NCBI RefSeq assembly: GCF_009618275.1
Contig: NZ_WIAD01000039.1
Location: forward strand, 1 to 54,446
From: Roseimaritima sediminicola
Lineage (GTDB): Bacteria; Planctomycetota; Planctomycetia; Pirellulales; Pirellulaceae
DNA length: 54,446 nucleotides
Direction of reading: 5' to 3'
The notes under the pieces were generated by a model. That model did not search any database. It worked only from the letters and a program-made list of their open reading frames with translations, and was not told the origin of the DNA. A program made the position numbers and the translations under genes. Positions 1 to 8,883 of the stretch are shown here, piece after piece (within the stretch, counting starts at the first letter, position 1; each line of letters begins with the position of its first letter).

Positions 1-661
1 TCGGCGGACTGTCCCCGACGGCGGATCGCAGGCGATTGCCAGTTGCGAAGCAACGACCGTCGATAGCCTGGGATGCAATCCCAGGTCGCGGGCACCCCAC
101 CCCATTGCCAGTCGCGAAGCGACGACCGTTGGTTAGAGCGACGTGAGTCCTCGCCTGACGCGGCAAGGTGCGGGGACAATTCACCTGCCGTCGCTCCGCG
201 ACTTCCGACGTATCTTGGGGCTTCCCACCTCGGATTGGCATCCGAGGCTATCCACTGCCATCGCTTCGCGATTCAGCAGTGACCGGGGACAGTGCATGCC
301 CAGCCGACGCATGCTAGCAGCTAGCGGGTTTCGTTTGCGTGCTCTGTCCCCGCCGACCGTATGCATGCACTGTCCCTGGCGTGCCGTGCGTGCCCTGTCC
401 CCGTCGGCGGATTGTTTGCGTGCCCTGTCCCCGCCGACCTTCGCTCCGGCGGAGCGACATGAAACCTCATGCCACCCCTCCAGGGTTTGGCACGTGATGG
501 GGCTCGCGCCCCTGGCTACCACATGTCCTCGCTCCGCGAGTTTCCCGTAGCCGACCTCGGCACGTGCCTCGAAGGCGTAGCCCTCTACGCCCCTCTACGA
601 CGCACCTCACCCCGCCAACCAACCCGCCGCGGAGCGGCGCCAGACGGTAGCCTCGAACGCG
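1..661. repeat. Non-coding, repeat-rich intergenic block
   Basis: No convincing gene is seen. The block is a mosaic of short repeats. A unit reading GTGCYCTGTCCCCG recurs in direct orientation near 339-355, 387-403 and 417-433. A related CTGTCCC occurs near 10 and 370, and inverted copies (GGGGACA) occur near 173 and 285. A GATTGCCAG...GCGAAGC unit occurs near 34 and 103. An inverted pair containing GCATGCACTGTCCC lies at about 286-299 and 363-376. Short ORFs here are low-complexity and shift frame with the repeats. The stretch lies downstream of the minus-strand gene ending at 662, so it may hold terminator-like or REP-like elements. Confidence 0.6.
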
Positions 662-2284
662 TCAGGCGGCGGCGGAGCCGCTTGGGTTGGCGCTGCCAAG
701 CCAGGCTTGGACGTCTTGCAGCGTAGGCGGCTCGGCTCCTCGCAGCGCTCGGCGGCCGGCCGAGGTGGCCGCGAATCGCAGGATCGTTTTGTGCAGCGCG
801 TCGGCGTCGCTGTCAGCCAGCTCGGCCGGCGTCCGGCAACCGCTGCCGACCAACAGCTTGACATCCCGGGCCAGGAGGCCGGGAACGCTGCACATCAGTC
901 GGCTCTGCGCCTGCCAGTGTTCGACTCGCTGGGAGTCGATCCAACGCGTCGCCAACCGGCGCGCGGTCGACTCGGCGCCGGCTTCGAGCAGGTCTCCGAC
1001 GGTTTCGATTCCGATGGCCTGCAGTCTGGCAGCCGTCTTGGGACCGATCGAAGGGGCGTCGACGATCGGCGCCCGGACCGACAAACGCGGACCCGTGGAC
1101 AGCCCTCGCGGTCGAAACGGAATCGTCGCCGGCGGTTCCTCCGCGGCGGCCTCGTCCGGTTCCGCCGCCGCCGTTCGGCTGCCGCGCTTCTCTTCGACTT
1201 GGCGGATCGCCTGCTCGGCACGCTGCATCGCCGCCTGCCGCTGTCGCTCGAGCTGCTGGGCGGTCTGGATGTAGGTTTCCTGCGAAGCCCGTGGGATCGC
1301 TGTTTCCGCTGCGCCGCCGAGTTCTCCGGCTGCGACGGTTCGTTCTCGCTGTCGGCGCTGTCGGCGTTCTCGGTGGTAGACGGCGACCGAGCGACGGACG
1401 GTTTTGCATTCCTCGGGGACGTGCCGGCGAAGCGTGCCGCTGCGCTGGTGCTCGGCCAGAATCGCTTCCACCGCTCGCTGCTCGTCCCGTCGTTCGATGC
1501 GGCGGAGCAGCAACCGGTGCGGCACCTTGACGCCCGCCATGACCAAAGCCATCGAGAGCGTGGCTGGCGGCAGCTCGCTGCCGCGTTGCTGTTCGGCTTC
1601 GCGGCCCGCGCGATCGATCACGCGGGCCAGTCCGGTGATCGCCAGGGCGAATAATTCCGCTAGAGTCTGACGCGAGGGCGCGTTCAAACCTCGCGGAGGA
1701 TCCTTCACGCCGGCTTCGAGGTTGTAGGCCTGGATCAGCGGATCGTAGGCGGTGTGGGCAATGCGAGCCCCGTGCAGGATCGCTTCGGCCAACCAGCCCG
1801 GTTGCTCCGACAGCTGGAACTGCACCTTCACGCCGGTGCGATGCCACTGCCCGAGGATCGATTCGTAGCTCTTGGTGATGCTCCATTCCATGGGCCGATG
1901 CACCAGCTGTTCGCGATCGCTCTGGGCCGTATGCAGCGGCTGCAGGGGATCGGTGAAGTAGTGGCTGAGCACTCCCATGGCGTGGGCCGCTTCGGCGTAC
2001 CGGCCCTCCTGCAGCAGCCTCTGCAGGCGTTCGTACCAGCGAATCGCTTTGGCAGGTGCCCCGCCCCAATAACCGTCGGTCACATGGACGACGTGGTTAT
2101 GGAAATCCCGAAACCGCGTATCGGGATCCTTGGCACCGGCCAGGTAGCGGTCGAAGTGGCGCAGCAACAACCGGCCCAGCCGCCGGCCGGGATCGCTCTG
2201 GAGGTGTGCCAGGGCGTCGATGGCAAAAAAGTGATGCGTGCTACGACAGTGGGCCGCACGAAGCAGAGAGATCAGAGCCCGCAT
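662..2284 (-). CDS. Zinc-dependent phospholipase C-like protein fused to a DUF4332 helix-hairpin-helix region
   Basis: 540 residues. The N-terminal 200 residues resemble the zinc-dependent phospholipase C / S1-P1 nuclease fold. A His pair sits at 17-18, then HNHVVH at 62-67, and the signature HYFTD...PLH at 108-118, which matches the bacterial zinc PLC pattern HYxxDxxxPxH. Residues about 250-390 are a charged, Arg/Gln/Glu-rich linker likely to be helical. Residues about 400-540 look like DUF4332, with a helix-hairpin-helix (PSIGPKTAARLQAIGIETV) that in relatives usually binds nucleic acid or protein. There is no obvious signal peptide. The ATG has GGAG about 12 bases upstream. It is the last gene of a minus-strand run, 34 bases after the preceding gene. 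Hydrolase activity and substrate are inferred only; the fusion of a PLC-like fold with a DUF4332 region is unusual. Confidence 0.72.
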   Translation of the reverse strand: MRALISLLRAAHCRSTHHFFAIDALAHLQSDPGRRLGRLLLRHFDRYLAGAKDPDTRFRDFHNHVVHVTDGYWGGAPAKAIRWYERLQRLLQEGRYAEAAHAMGVLSHYFTDPLQPLHTAQSDREQLVHRPMEWSITKSYESILGQWHRTGVKVQFQLSEQPGWLAEAILHGARIAHTAYDPLIQAYNLEAGVKDPPRGLNAPSRQTLAELFALAITGLARVIDRAGREAEQQRGSELPPATLSMALVMAGVKVPHRLLLRRIERRDEQRAVEAILAEHQRSGTLRRHVPEECKTVRRSVAVYHRERRQRRQRERTVAAGELGGAAETAIPRASQETYIQTAQQLERQRQAAMQRAEQAIRQVEEKRGSRTAAAEPDEAAAEEPPATIPFRPRGLSTGPRLSVRAPIVDAPSIGPKTAARLQAIGIETVGDLLEAGAESTARRLATRWIDSQRVEHWQAQSRLMCSVPGLLARDVKLLVGSGCRTPAELADSDADALHKTILRFAATSAGRRALRGAEPPTLQDVQAWLGSANPSGSAAA

Positions 2285-2318
2285 AAAGACACTTCGCTCC
2301 AGAACAATGGGAAAGCCG

Positions 2319-2681
2319 TTAGGCCGAACGCCGGCGGACGGGCGGGGTCGAAACGGGCGGGGTCGAAACGGGCGGGGTCGCGTCGTGAGTGTCGGAGGCG
2401 TTGATCACACGAGCGACATCCACGCGGTAGCTATGCGCTCGCCGCAGCAATTGTTGCTGGAACCGCTCGAGCCCCTCGGGCAGGTGTTTCGCTGCCTGCC
2501 GCCGCTCCGCGAACGTGGCCTGATCGAGCGGCCGAAAGGGGGTGTGGCTCGCCGGCCGCTCGCGCTGGCCGTACAGGGCTTGGATGCGCCACTGGTGGTC
2601 GCGGCGAGCGACCTCCAAGTAAACCAGGTACAGTTCGGTTTCGCTCAGCAGGTGCTGGATCGCCACGGCTTGCTGCGTCAT
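2319..2681 (-). CDS. Hypothetical protein, 120 aa
   Basis: I do not recognise a family. The protein is mainly helical in appearance, with no membrane segment or signal peptide. It is rich in Gln, Arg and Leu (EVARRDHQW, FERRQAAKHLPEGLERF-like stretches). The tail repeats STPPV twice before RRRSA; this comes from a CGGGCGGGGTCGAAA unit repeated in the DNA near 2338-2382, so the C-terminus may vary between strains. It lies between the MMPL exporter gene (53 bases upstream) and the PLC-like gene (34 bases downstream) on the same strand, which supports it as a real co-transcribed gene. Function unknown. Confidence 0.6.
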   Translation of the reverse strand: MTQQAVAIQHLLSETELYLVYLEVARRDHQWRIQALYGQRERPASHTPFRPLDQATFAERRQAAKHLPEGLERFQQQLLRRAHSYRVDVARVINASDTHDATPPVSTPPVSTPPVRRRSA

Positions 2682-2734
2682 CGTTCCGCTCGACAGGTGG
2701 GATAGTATTGAGGTCGACCGCTGGTACGGCCGTC

Positions 2735-5491
2735 CTACGGACTATCGTCCCCAGTGGAACCTGAACGCAAGGGCAACTTTTTGCGGCGGCGATCCACGAT
2801 CGTGATAAAGCTGGGGACCAGGAAGGTGCGGACAAAAAAGGTATCGACCAGGACGCCCAGGCCCAAGGCAAAGCCCAGCTGGACGATCCCATGCAGGGTC
2901 CCCTGCGAGGGCTGCTGGGCCAGCCCGGCTCGCTCCGCCAGCCACGGGAACCAGGCCGACGCGGTCATGCTGAAGAACGTGGCGGCCATCACCAGCCCGC
3001 AGGCGGTGATGATCCCGCCGGTTCGCGAGACCGCGCGCCGCAGGGCCGACAACCACCCGCCCCGCCGCTGCTCCTCCAGCACCCGCGTCACCAGATAGAC
3101 GTTGTAGTCCTGACCGACGGCGACCAGGATCACGAACAGAAACAGCGGCAGCTTCCAGTCCAACCCCAAATAGTCGGGACCATAGATCCACTGAAACACC
3201 ACCGCGGTAATCCCAACGGTCGCGTAGTAGCTGAGCAGGACGGTGAAGATCAAATACAGCGACAACCAGAACCGTTTGAGCACGAGGATCAACACCGCCA
3301 GCACCGCCAGCACGACGGCGACCTTGATGCGTTGATTATCGCGTACCGTTACCCGGCGGAGATCGATGATCGAGGCCGTGGTGCCGGCGACATACACCTC
3401 CGCGCCGGCCCAGGCCGAATCCTCGGAGGTACTGTACTGCTTGAGCCAAGACCGCAAGTCGCTGACCTGTGCGGCGGTTTCCGCGCCGAACGGGTCGCCT
3501 TCGATCACCACATCGATCCGCGCCAAGCGATCGGCGTATTTGGGCACTTCGCTGAAGAAGTAACGTTTGGCGATCGGGTGTTGGCGGAGCAAACGCCGCC
3601 GCCAAGCGTTGGGGTCCAGCAGGCCCATGCGTTTGGGCGGGTTATCGCCCAGGGCGTAATCGCCCAGCGGGTCGCTGGCGGTACGCACGGCGATCACACC
3701 ATCGAGCTGGTACAGTTGTTCGCGAAGCTGACGCACTTCCTGGCGAATCTGCTCGCGCGGTCGAGGCTGCGCATGCACCAACACGACGGTCGTGGGATTC
3801 GAGTCGCCGATCGAGAAGTACTGCGACAACAGCTCCAGTCCGCGGCGGCTGCTGGCCTGGTGGCTCAACTGGCCGCTGAGGTCGTAGGTGACGTCGCGTT
3901 CTTTGATCGTGCCGTACACACCGGGAATCAACAGCAGTGCGATGCCGGCGGTCATGGTCGTCCAGGGATAGCGCGTCATGGCCAGCGAGAGCGTGCCCCA
4001 CACGCCGGCTTGGCGTTCGGGTTGTTGCCGGATCCGGCTGGGCCAAAACACACGCGGCCCCAGGGCGTACAGCAAGGCCGGCGTCAGCGTCAGCGACACC
4101 AACAGGCCGACCAGCAAGCACAGACCGATCACCGGCCCGGTGTAGTGGTACTTGCCGAACCGGGCGAACCACAGCATGCCCAGTCCCAAGACGGTCGTCA
4201 TCGCGCTGCCCAACAGGGCCGGTGTCACCCGCGACAAAGCCAGCTCGCAGGCTCGCCGCCAGGGCCGCCGACGGGCCTCTTCGCGCAGCCGCGAGATCAG
4301 GAACAGGCAATAATCCGTGCCCGCCCCGAACAGGATCACGACCACGAAGATCCGCGAGGTGGTAAACACGCGGAGGTCGAACCAGTCGTCCGGATCGACG
4401 CGTGCCGCATGAGCCAGGACGGCCACCAAGCCGGTCGCCGTGACCACGGCCACGCCGATCGACACCAACGGAACCAGGACCAACAGCGGAGCCCGATAGA
4501 CGCCGGCCAGGATCACCAGGATCATCAGGACGGTAAAGATTTCGGTGTAGCGGATCGCGTCGCGGGCGGCCATCAGGGTTTGCCCGCCGATCGCGGCCGA
4601 ACCGGTGGGCAGGATCTCCAGACCCGGCTGGGTGCAGTGCCCCGAGAACCGCCGGACCTGGGCGATCATCTGTTCGATCGCTTCCAGCGTGGCAATGTTG
4701 CTGGTCGCCGCCAGCTCCGATTCCAGTTGCAACCGAATCAGCCGGGCATGGGGAACCTGCAAGCGGTGTCCGATGGCCGGATCGTCCCAGCTGAGCACGT
4801 TCAGCAGCGGCATCCAGGCGCCCAGGTCGCGCTGCGGAATCGGCGCCACCCGCTTGGCTATATCGGGCACCAGTTCCAAAGCGGCTTGGCGGTCCGATGC
4901 CGAGACATCGACCTCGCCCAGTTCTTCGAGCAGGTTGGCATTGTCCCAGTAAGCGATCGCCATCCGGGGTTCGGTCGGGCTGGGCGAGATGTCCGGCGGC
5001 AGGCAGTCGGCGAATTGTTCGTAGAGGCGGGCGTCGGCGTCGAGCGACTGCTTGAGCAACTGGCGGGCGCGCTCGATCCATTCGGCGGCGCGGCTGCCCT
5101 CGGCCGGCACGCCGCCCTGCCATCCCGCCTCGGCCGCTTTGACAAGCGTCACTTCGGCCAAACGATGGGACAGCCGGCGCTGGAGGTCCAGGGCGACCGA
5201 GTCGTCGGATGCGGTCAGCGGTTGGTCTTGCCGGGCCAGCACGATGATGATGTCGCTGCGGGCCCGCTCGTCGGGAAACGCTTCGTCCAACAACGCCCGT
5301 CCAGCAACGCTGGGCAGATTGGCCGGCAGGTATTCAAAGTCGCCGTCGTAGGCGATCGCATTCCAGGCGGGCGACAGCAACCGCGTCAGGACCAGGACGG
5401 AAAACCAGGCGATCAGCACCAGGTACCAGTAGCGGATGACCCCGCGGGCCCAGCGGTGGGTAGTAGGAGATTCCCCTTGGGTCCGCATCAT
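2735..5491 (-). CDS. MMPL/RND family membrane exporter
   Basis: 918 residues with the RND-superfamily duplicated plan. There is one membrane helix near residues 22-42, a large extracytoplasmic domain, and five clustered helices at about 325-480. A second extracytoplasmic domain follows, then a second helix cluster at about 735-890. Two conserved motifs are visible: GTDYCLF in the first half and GQDYNVY in the second. Their Asp-Tyr pairs correspond to the proton-relay residues of MmpL-type exporters. Family members move lipids, hopanoids or drugs across the inner membrane using the proton gradient; the substrate here is unknown. Either of two adjacent ATGs (5491 or 5488) can be the start. It lies 18 bases after the secretin-N-like gene, which suggests co-transcription and a joint envelope role. 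Confidence 0.88.
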   Translation of the reverse strand: MMRTQGESPTTHRWARGVIRYWYLVLIAWFSVLVLTRLLSPAWNAIAYDGDFEYLPANLPSVAGRALLDEAFPDERARSDIIIVLARQDQPLTASDDSVALDLQRRLSHRLAEVTLVKAAEAGWQGGVPAEGSRAAEWIERARQLLKQSLDADARLYEQFADCLPPDISPSPTEPRMAIAYWDNANLLEELGEVDVSASDRQAALELVPDIAKRVAPIPQRDLGAWMPLLNVLSWDDPAIGHRLQVPHARLIRLQLESELAATSNIATLEAIEQMIAQVRRFSGHCTQPGLEILPTGSAAIGGQTLMAARDAIRYTEIFTVLMILVILAGVYRAPLLVLVPLVSIGVAVVTATGLVAVLAHAARVDPDDWFDLRVFTTSRIFVVVILFGAGTDYCLFLISRLREEARRRPWRRACELALSRVTPALLGSAMTTVLGLGMLWFARFGKYHYTGPVIGLCLLVGLLVSLTLTPALLYALGPRVFWPSRIRQQPERQAGVWGTLSLAMTRYPWTTMTAGIALLLIPGVYGTIKERDVTYDLSGQLSHQASSRRGLELLSQYFSIGDSNPTTVVLVHAQPRPREQIRQEVRQLREQLYQLDGVIAVRTASDPLGDYALGDNPPKRMGLLDPNAWRRRLLRQHPIAKRYFFSEVPKYADRLARIDVVIEGDPFGAETAAQVSDLRSWLKQYSTSEDSAWAGAEVYVAGTTASIIDLRRVTVRDNQRIKVAVVLAVLAVLILVLKRFWLSLYLIFTVLLSYYATVGITAVVFQWIYGPDYLGLDWKLPLFLFVILVAVGQDYNVYLVTRVLEEQRRGGWLSALRRAVSRTGGIITACGLVMAATFFSMTASAWFPWLAERAGLAQQPSQGTLHGIVQLGFALGLGVLVDTFFVRTFLVPSFITIVDRRRKKLPLRSGSTGDDSP

Positions 5492-5509
5492 GCGAGGACC
5501 GCCACGGAA

Positions 5510-8500
5510 TCAAGGGTTGGTTTCGACACGCTTATCGTTGCTTTCGGTGGTCGCTGGTTGGCGGTTCGGCCGCCGCCCGATGGGTTCGTCGGTGAATGCT
5601 TGCAGGGCGGCTTCGAGCGATTCGATGTTGATCGATCCGACCGCGCGGTGAACCTGCACGTCGCCCTGCGGACGAGCCGCTTCATCCAGCTGGCGAATCA
5701 TATCGACCACCAGTTCCAGCAACGGCTCCCCCTCTGCACTGACCAACAACGTATTGCCCACCTCGTCGACGCCCACCGACAATTTACCCTTAAAGGTAAA
5801 GTCGCTGCCACCGCCCTCTTTGCCACCCTGGTCGACCAACTCGCTGCCGTTGCCACCGCGAGCCCGGTCCGGCATGTTTTGCTGCTGGCCACCCTGCCCG
5901 CCGCCGCGACCTTGCCCCTGTTGGAACGCCTTGTCGTTGCTGCTGAGCAGGTCGCGGTAGGCGTCCTTGACGGTTTCGGCAATCTTTTCGGCTCGCGAAT
6001 ACTGCACCGGGACCAGCCGCGTGTACCGTGCCCGCCGCTTGTTGACCGGCTCGGGGACGTCCCACAGCTCGATCAATTCGCCGATCGTCTGCAACTGCTC
6101 CTTGGTCGCGCCGGTGACGATCACGGTATTGGTGTCGTCGTCGGAGACGAACTTCAGCGGTTGCGAGGCGCCCAGCCCGCCCGGTTGGCTCTCTTCTTCG
6201 GCGGGCATGTCCCAATACCAGCGGAAAAACGAATCCGACGAACTGTCCTCTTGCTCGGTGTCTTCGAAGAAGTCGGTCAGGTTCAGCTCCATCCAGTAGG
6301 CCGACGTGTGCTGGACATAGAACACCTCGTAGGGCCGCTGCGGCGGTGGGGCCTGCAACATCAGGTTCTCCATCCGGTCCAACGCCTCGGTGTCGCGGCT
6401 GATCATCAAGATACGACCCTGCGCGTCGACTTCGAAGCGCACCGCCGGCTCGCCGCCGTCGGCCGCCGGCGGGGCGGCGGCGACGGAGTCCGGGCGGCCG
6501 CCGGAAGCCTCTTCTGACGAGGTGCCGGCGTTTCCCGAGCCGAACAGGCGGTCGAAGTCGCGGCCGCTGCGGACCTCGGGCAAGGGCCCCTCCTGGTGCG
6601 CCGCCAGATCGATCGCCGTGTTCTCACCCTCGGGGCCGGTTGCCGGAGCATCGTCGCCGGCCGGGGCATCATCTTCGGCCGGCGCATCCGGGGAGGCTTT
6701 TTCATCGCTCTCCCCATCCCCATCACCCTCGCCACCGTCCGATGCGTCGGTGGGATCCTCTGCATCTGTTTGATTCGGGCGAGTGTTGGGATCGGGAAAG
6801 GCGTCGGCTTCGGGCAGTTCGACCGCGTTGGGCGCGAGCAATTGAAACTGGTCTCTCAGCCGCTGGAGGTACTGGTAGGTCTGCGGCGTGGGCGCGGCGT
6901 CCAGGACCCGGACCGTGGCGCGATTGCCGCCGGGCGGCGGCAGCTCGCCCAATTTGACCAACAAACTGCGGACGTCCTCCATCTCGTATTCGTTGGCCCA
7001 CAACAGGATCTGGCGAAACTGCACATCGGCGGCGACGCGGAACTTGTCGTCGTTCTTCTTGTCCTCCTGTTGGTTGCCGCCCCACATGTAATACGGGCGG
7101 CGCGTCTGCGTGTCCTCTTTGTCTTCATCGCCCACCAGGAAAGCGATGGATTCGGCCACGGCGCGCGGATCGCGGAAGCGTACCGGCAGGACGTAGAACT
7201 GCCGGCCGCTGCCATCGAGCCGCTGGATCAGAGAACGCACAATGAAGCGGTCCGCACCGCTGCCGGACACGATGACCGCTTGGTTCTCCTCGTCCACTTC
7301 GATCTGCGTGGTCGGTTCCAGGATGTTCATCCCGCGGATGATCTCCAGCAGCTTTTCCGGATCCAGCGAAGTCAGCCGAAAGACGTCCAGCCGGTTTTCG
7401 ATGTCGGCCAAGGAAACGATCGAGTCGCTGGGCACATCGATGCGGGCCAGAAATTCGGTAGCCACGGCAATGCGGTTGGGTGGCGCGTGCAGGATGATGG
7501 AATTGCGCCGTGGATTGGCCACGATCGAGATCTCGGGTTCTTTCTTCGTTGGCGGTGCCGGCTTGCCGCCTTGCTGAGCCCGCATCTGCTGCATCATCTG
7601 CATCTGCTGGGGCGTCATCGGTGCCTGCTGTTTGTCCTTGCCGACGCCCAGGAACGCTTCCAGCATCGCTTTGGCTTCGATCGCCGGCACGTGTCGCAGT
7701 TCGAACTCCGGGGCCAGATCGCGACGCGAATCGGGCGATTGTTCGCGCTCGAGCAATTGCGAGATCTGCAGCAGATTGATCGCCGCGTCCATCGCTTCGA
7801 TGCGGTTGGTCGTCGCCATCGCGACCAGCGTCCCGTTGCCGCTGATCAAGGGCTTCAGCTCCTCGGCCAGCTCCTTGGCCGACAGCCAACCCACGTCCAG
7901 TGAGGTGCGAACGAAATCGTGCGGTTGTAAATCCGCCAGTTCGCCCGCGGTGACTCGAGGCACCAGGGCCGGATTGATGTTTTCGGTTTTGACGACCATC
8001 AGTCCGTCGTCCATCTTCAGCATCACGAACCCGCGAGCCAGCAGGTGGCGGTTCAGCAGATCGCGGACTTGGTCCAAGTCGTAGCGGCCCGAGGAGGCGA
8101 TGTTGACGTGGTCGGCAGGCACCTCGCGCCAGTCCAGCGGCATGTCCGAGATCTCGGCAAACCATTCCAGGATGGCAACCCAGGGTTGGTTGCGGAACGA
8201 GAACGCCAGCCGATTATCGTCGCCGGGACGGACGTTCAGTTCCGCGGGGTCCGGCGGCGAAGCCGGCTCGTTGGGACGCTGGATCGTTTTCGGCGTGTCT
8301 TCTTTCTCGGGTTTTTCCTCGCCGGGTTTGCCCTCACCCGGTTTCTGTTCGCCGGGTTTCTGGTTACCGGGTTTGCCCTCGCCCGGTGGTTTTCCCCCGG
8401 GCGGTCTGCCCGGTTGGGGCTTTCCCTGTGGGCCGGCCTGCGCGGGGCGCGCAGCCGGCGCAGCTTGCAACGCAGCCCCCTGGCCCCAGAGACGCGCCGC

Positions 8501-8551
8501 TGGGTCGTCAGCGCCCCAGCCCAGGACAAGGAGCGTCAAAATGGTTGGCAT
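5510..8551 (-). CDS. Large exported protein with repeated secretin-N (NolW-like) domains, no pore domain
   Basis: About 1013 residues from the ATG at 8551, chosen because a hydrophobic signal-like stretch (MPTILTLLVLGWG) starts there. The frame stays open to a TTG at 8626. After the leader comes a Gly/Pro/Lys-rich segment built on repeats of KPGE. Several alpha-beta domains of the GspD N1/N2 type follow (IVANPRRNSIILHAPPNRI, VDEENQAVIVSGSGADRF, VSDDDTNTVIVTGATKEQL, VDEVGNTLLVSAEGEPL). An acidic Asp/Glu-rich linker sits near the middle and a Gly/Gln-rich insert near the end. The C-terminal secretin beta-barrel domain of true GspD is absent; the protein stops just after the last N-type domain. 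It probably acts in the periplasm or envelope. A paralogue is at 51183-54170. Confidence 0.75.
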   Translation of the reverse strand: MPTILTLLVLGWGADDPAARLWGQGAALQAAPAARPAQAGPQGKPQPGRPPGGKPPGEGKPGNQKPGEQKPGEGKPGEEKPEKEDTPKTIQRPNEPASPPDPAELNVRPGDDNRLAFSFRNQPWVAILEWFAEISDMPLDWREVPADHVNIASSGRYDLDQVRDLLNRHLLARGFVMLKMDDGLMVVKTENINPALVPRVTAGELADLQPHDFVRTSLDVGWLSAKELAEELKPLISGNGTLVAMATTNRIEAMDAAINLLQISQLLEREQSPDSRRDLAPEFELRHVPAIEAKAMLEAFLGVGKDKQQAPMTPQQMQMMQQMRAQQGGKPAPPTKKEPEISIVANPRRNSIILHAPPNRIAVATEFLARIDVPSDSIVSLADIENRLDVFRLTSLDPEKLLEIIRGMNILEPTTQIEVDEENQAVIVSGSGADRFIVRSLIQRLDGSGRQFYVLPVRFRDPRAVAESIAFLVGDEDKEDTQTRRPYYMWGGNQQEDKKNDDKFRVAADVQFRQILLWANEYEMEDVRSLLVKLGELPPPGGNRATVRVLDAAPTPQTYQYLQRLRDQFQLLAPNAVELPEADAFPDPNTRPNQTDAEDPTDASDGGEGDGDGESDEKASPDAPAEDDAPAGDDAPATGPEGENTAIDLAAHQEGPLPEVRSGRDFDRLFGSGNAGTSSEEASGGRPDSVAAAPPAADGGEPAVRFEVDAQGRILMISRDTEALDRMENLMLQAPPPQRPYEVFYVQHTSAYWMELNLTDFFEDTEQEDSSSDSFFRWYWDMPAEEESQPGGLGASQPLKFVSDDDTNTVIVTGATKEQLQTIGELIELWDVPEPVNKRRARYTRLVPVQYSRAEKIAETVKDAYRDLLSSNDKAFQQGQGRGGGQGGQQQNMPDRARGGNGSELVDQGGKEGGGSDFTFKGKLSVGVDEVGNTLLVSAEGEPLLELVVDMIRQLDEAARPQGDVQVHRAVGSINIESLEAALQAFTDEPIGRRPNRQPATTESNDKRVETNP

Positions 8552-8883
8552 CAGGCCAGCCCCGGACCGCGGCGCACCTGGGCGGGACCGCAGTTGATAA
8601 ACGGTCGACAGAATGGTTACGAGCAAGACGAAACTCTCGAGAGTGGCAAGAGAGAATAGGAAGAGAACAGGCCATTGTGGTTCGACCCACTGCGGTTCTC
8701 AATCCATTGTGTCATGCGGGGGGCAAGTAATGCAAAGAAATCGCATTTCCGTATTATGACGCTGGCCGAGCGAGGGGCGGAGAGGGTTTTCGTAGGGCCC
8801 TCCCCGGGCCTGAGAGCCCGACCCTCCCGCTGCGCGGGAGGGTGTTGTCGCGGGGTTTCACCGAAAGATTCATGCCGACGTGC
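8552..8883. other. Intergenic region, 332 bases
   Basis: It separates the 3' end of the M13 peptidase gene from the secretin-N-like gene, both on the minus strand, and should hold the promoter of the latter. The only clear structure is the GC-rich hairpin at 8821-8843. No open reading frame is convincing. Confidence 0.5.
8821..8843 (-). terminator. GC-rich hairpin after the M13 peptidase gene
   Basis: A perfect 10-base inverted repeat (ACCCTCCCGC, loop TGC) lies 41 bases beyond the stop codon of the minus-strand peptidase gene. No T-run follows on either strand, so it is a possible factor-assisted terminator or mRNA-stabilising hairpin, not a classical intrinsic terminator. Confidence 0.4.

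Noticed and set aside
2891-6517. A 1208-codon plus-strand ORF antisense to the MMPL and secretin-N-like genes
   Set aside because: Gln/His/Arg-rich composition with no domain; it is a by-product of high-GC codon use on the true minus-strand genes, which have clear motifs.
8552-8626. TTG start 25 codons upstream for the secretin-N-like protein
   Set aside because: The ATG at 8551 places the hydrophobic leader at the N-terminus, as expected for an exported protein.
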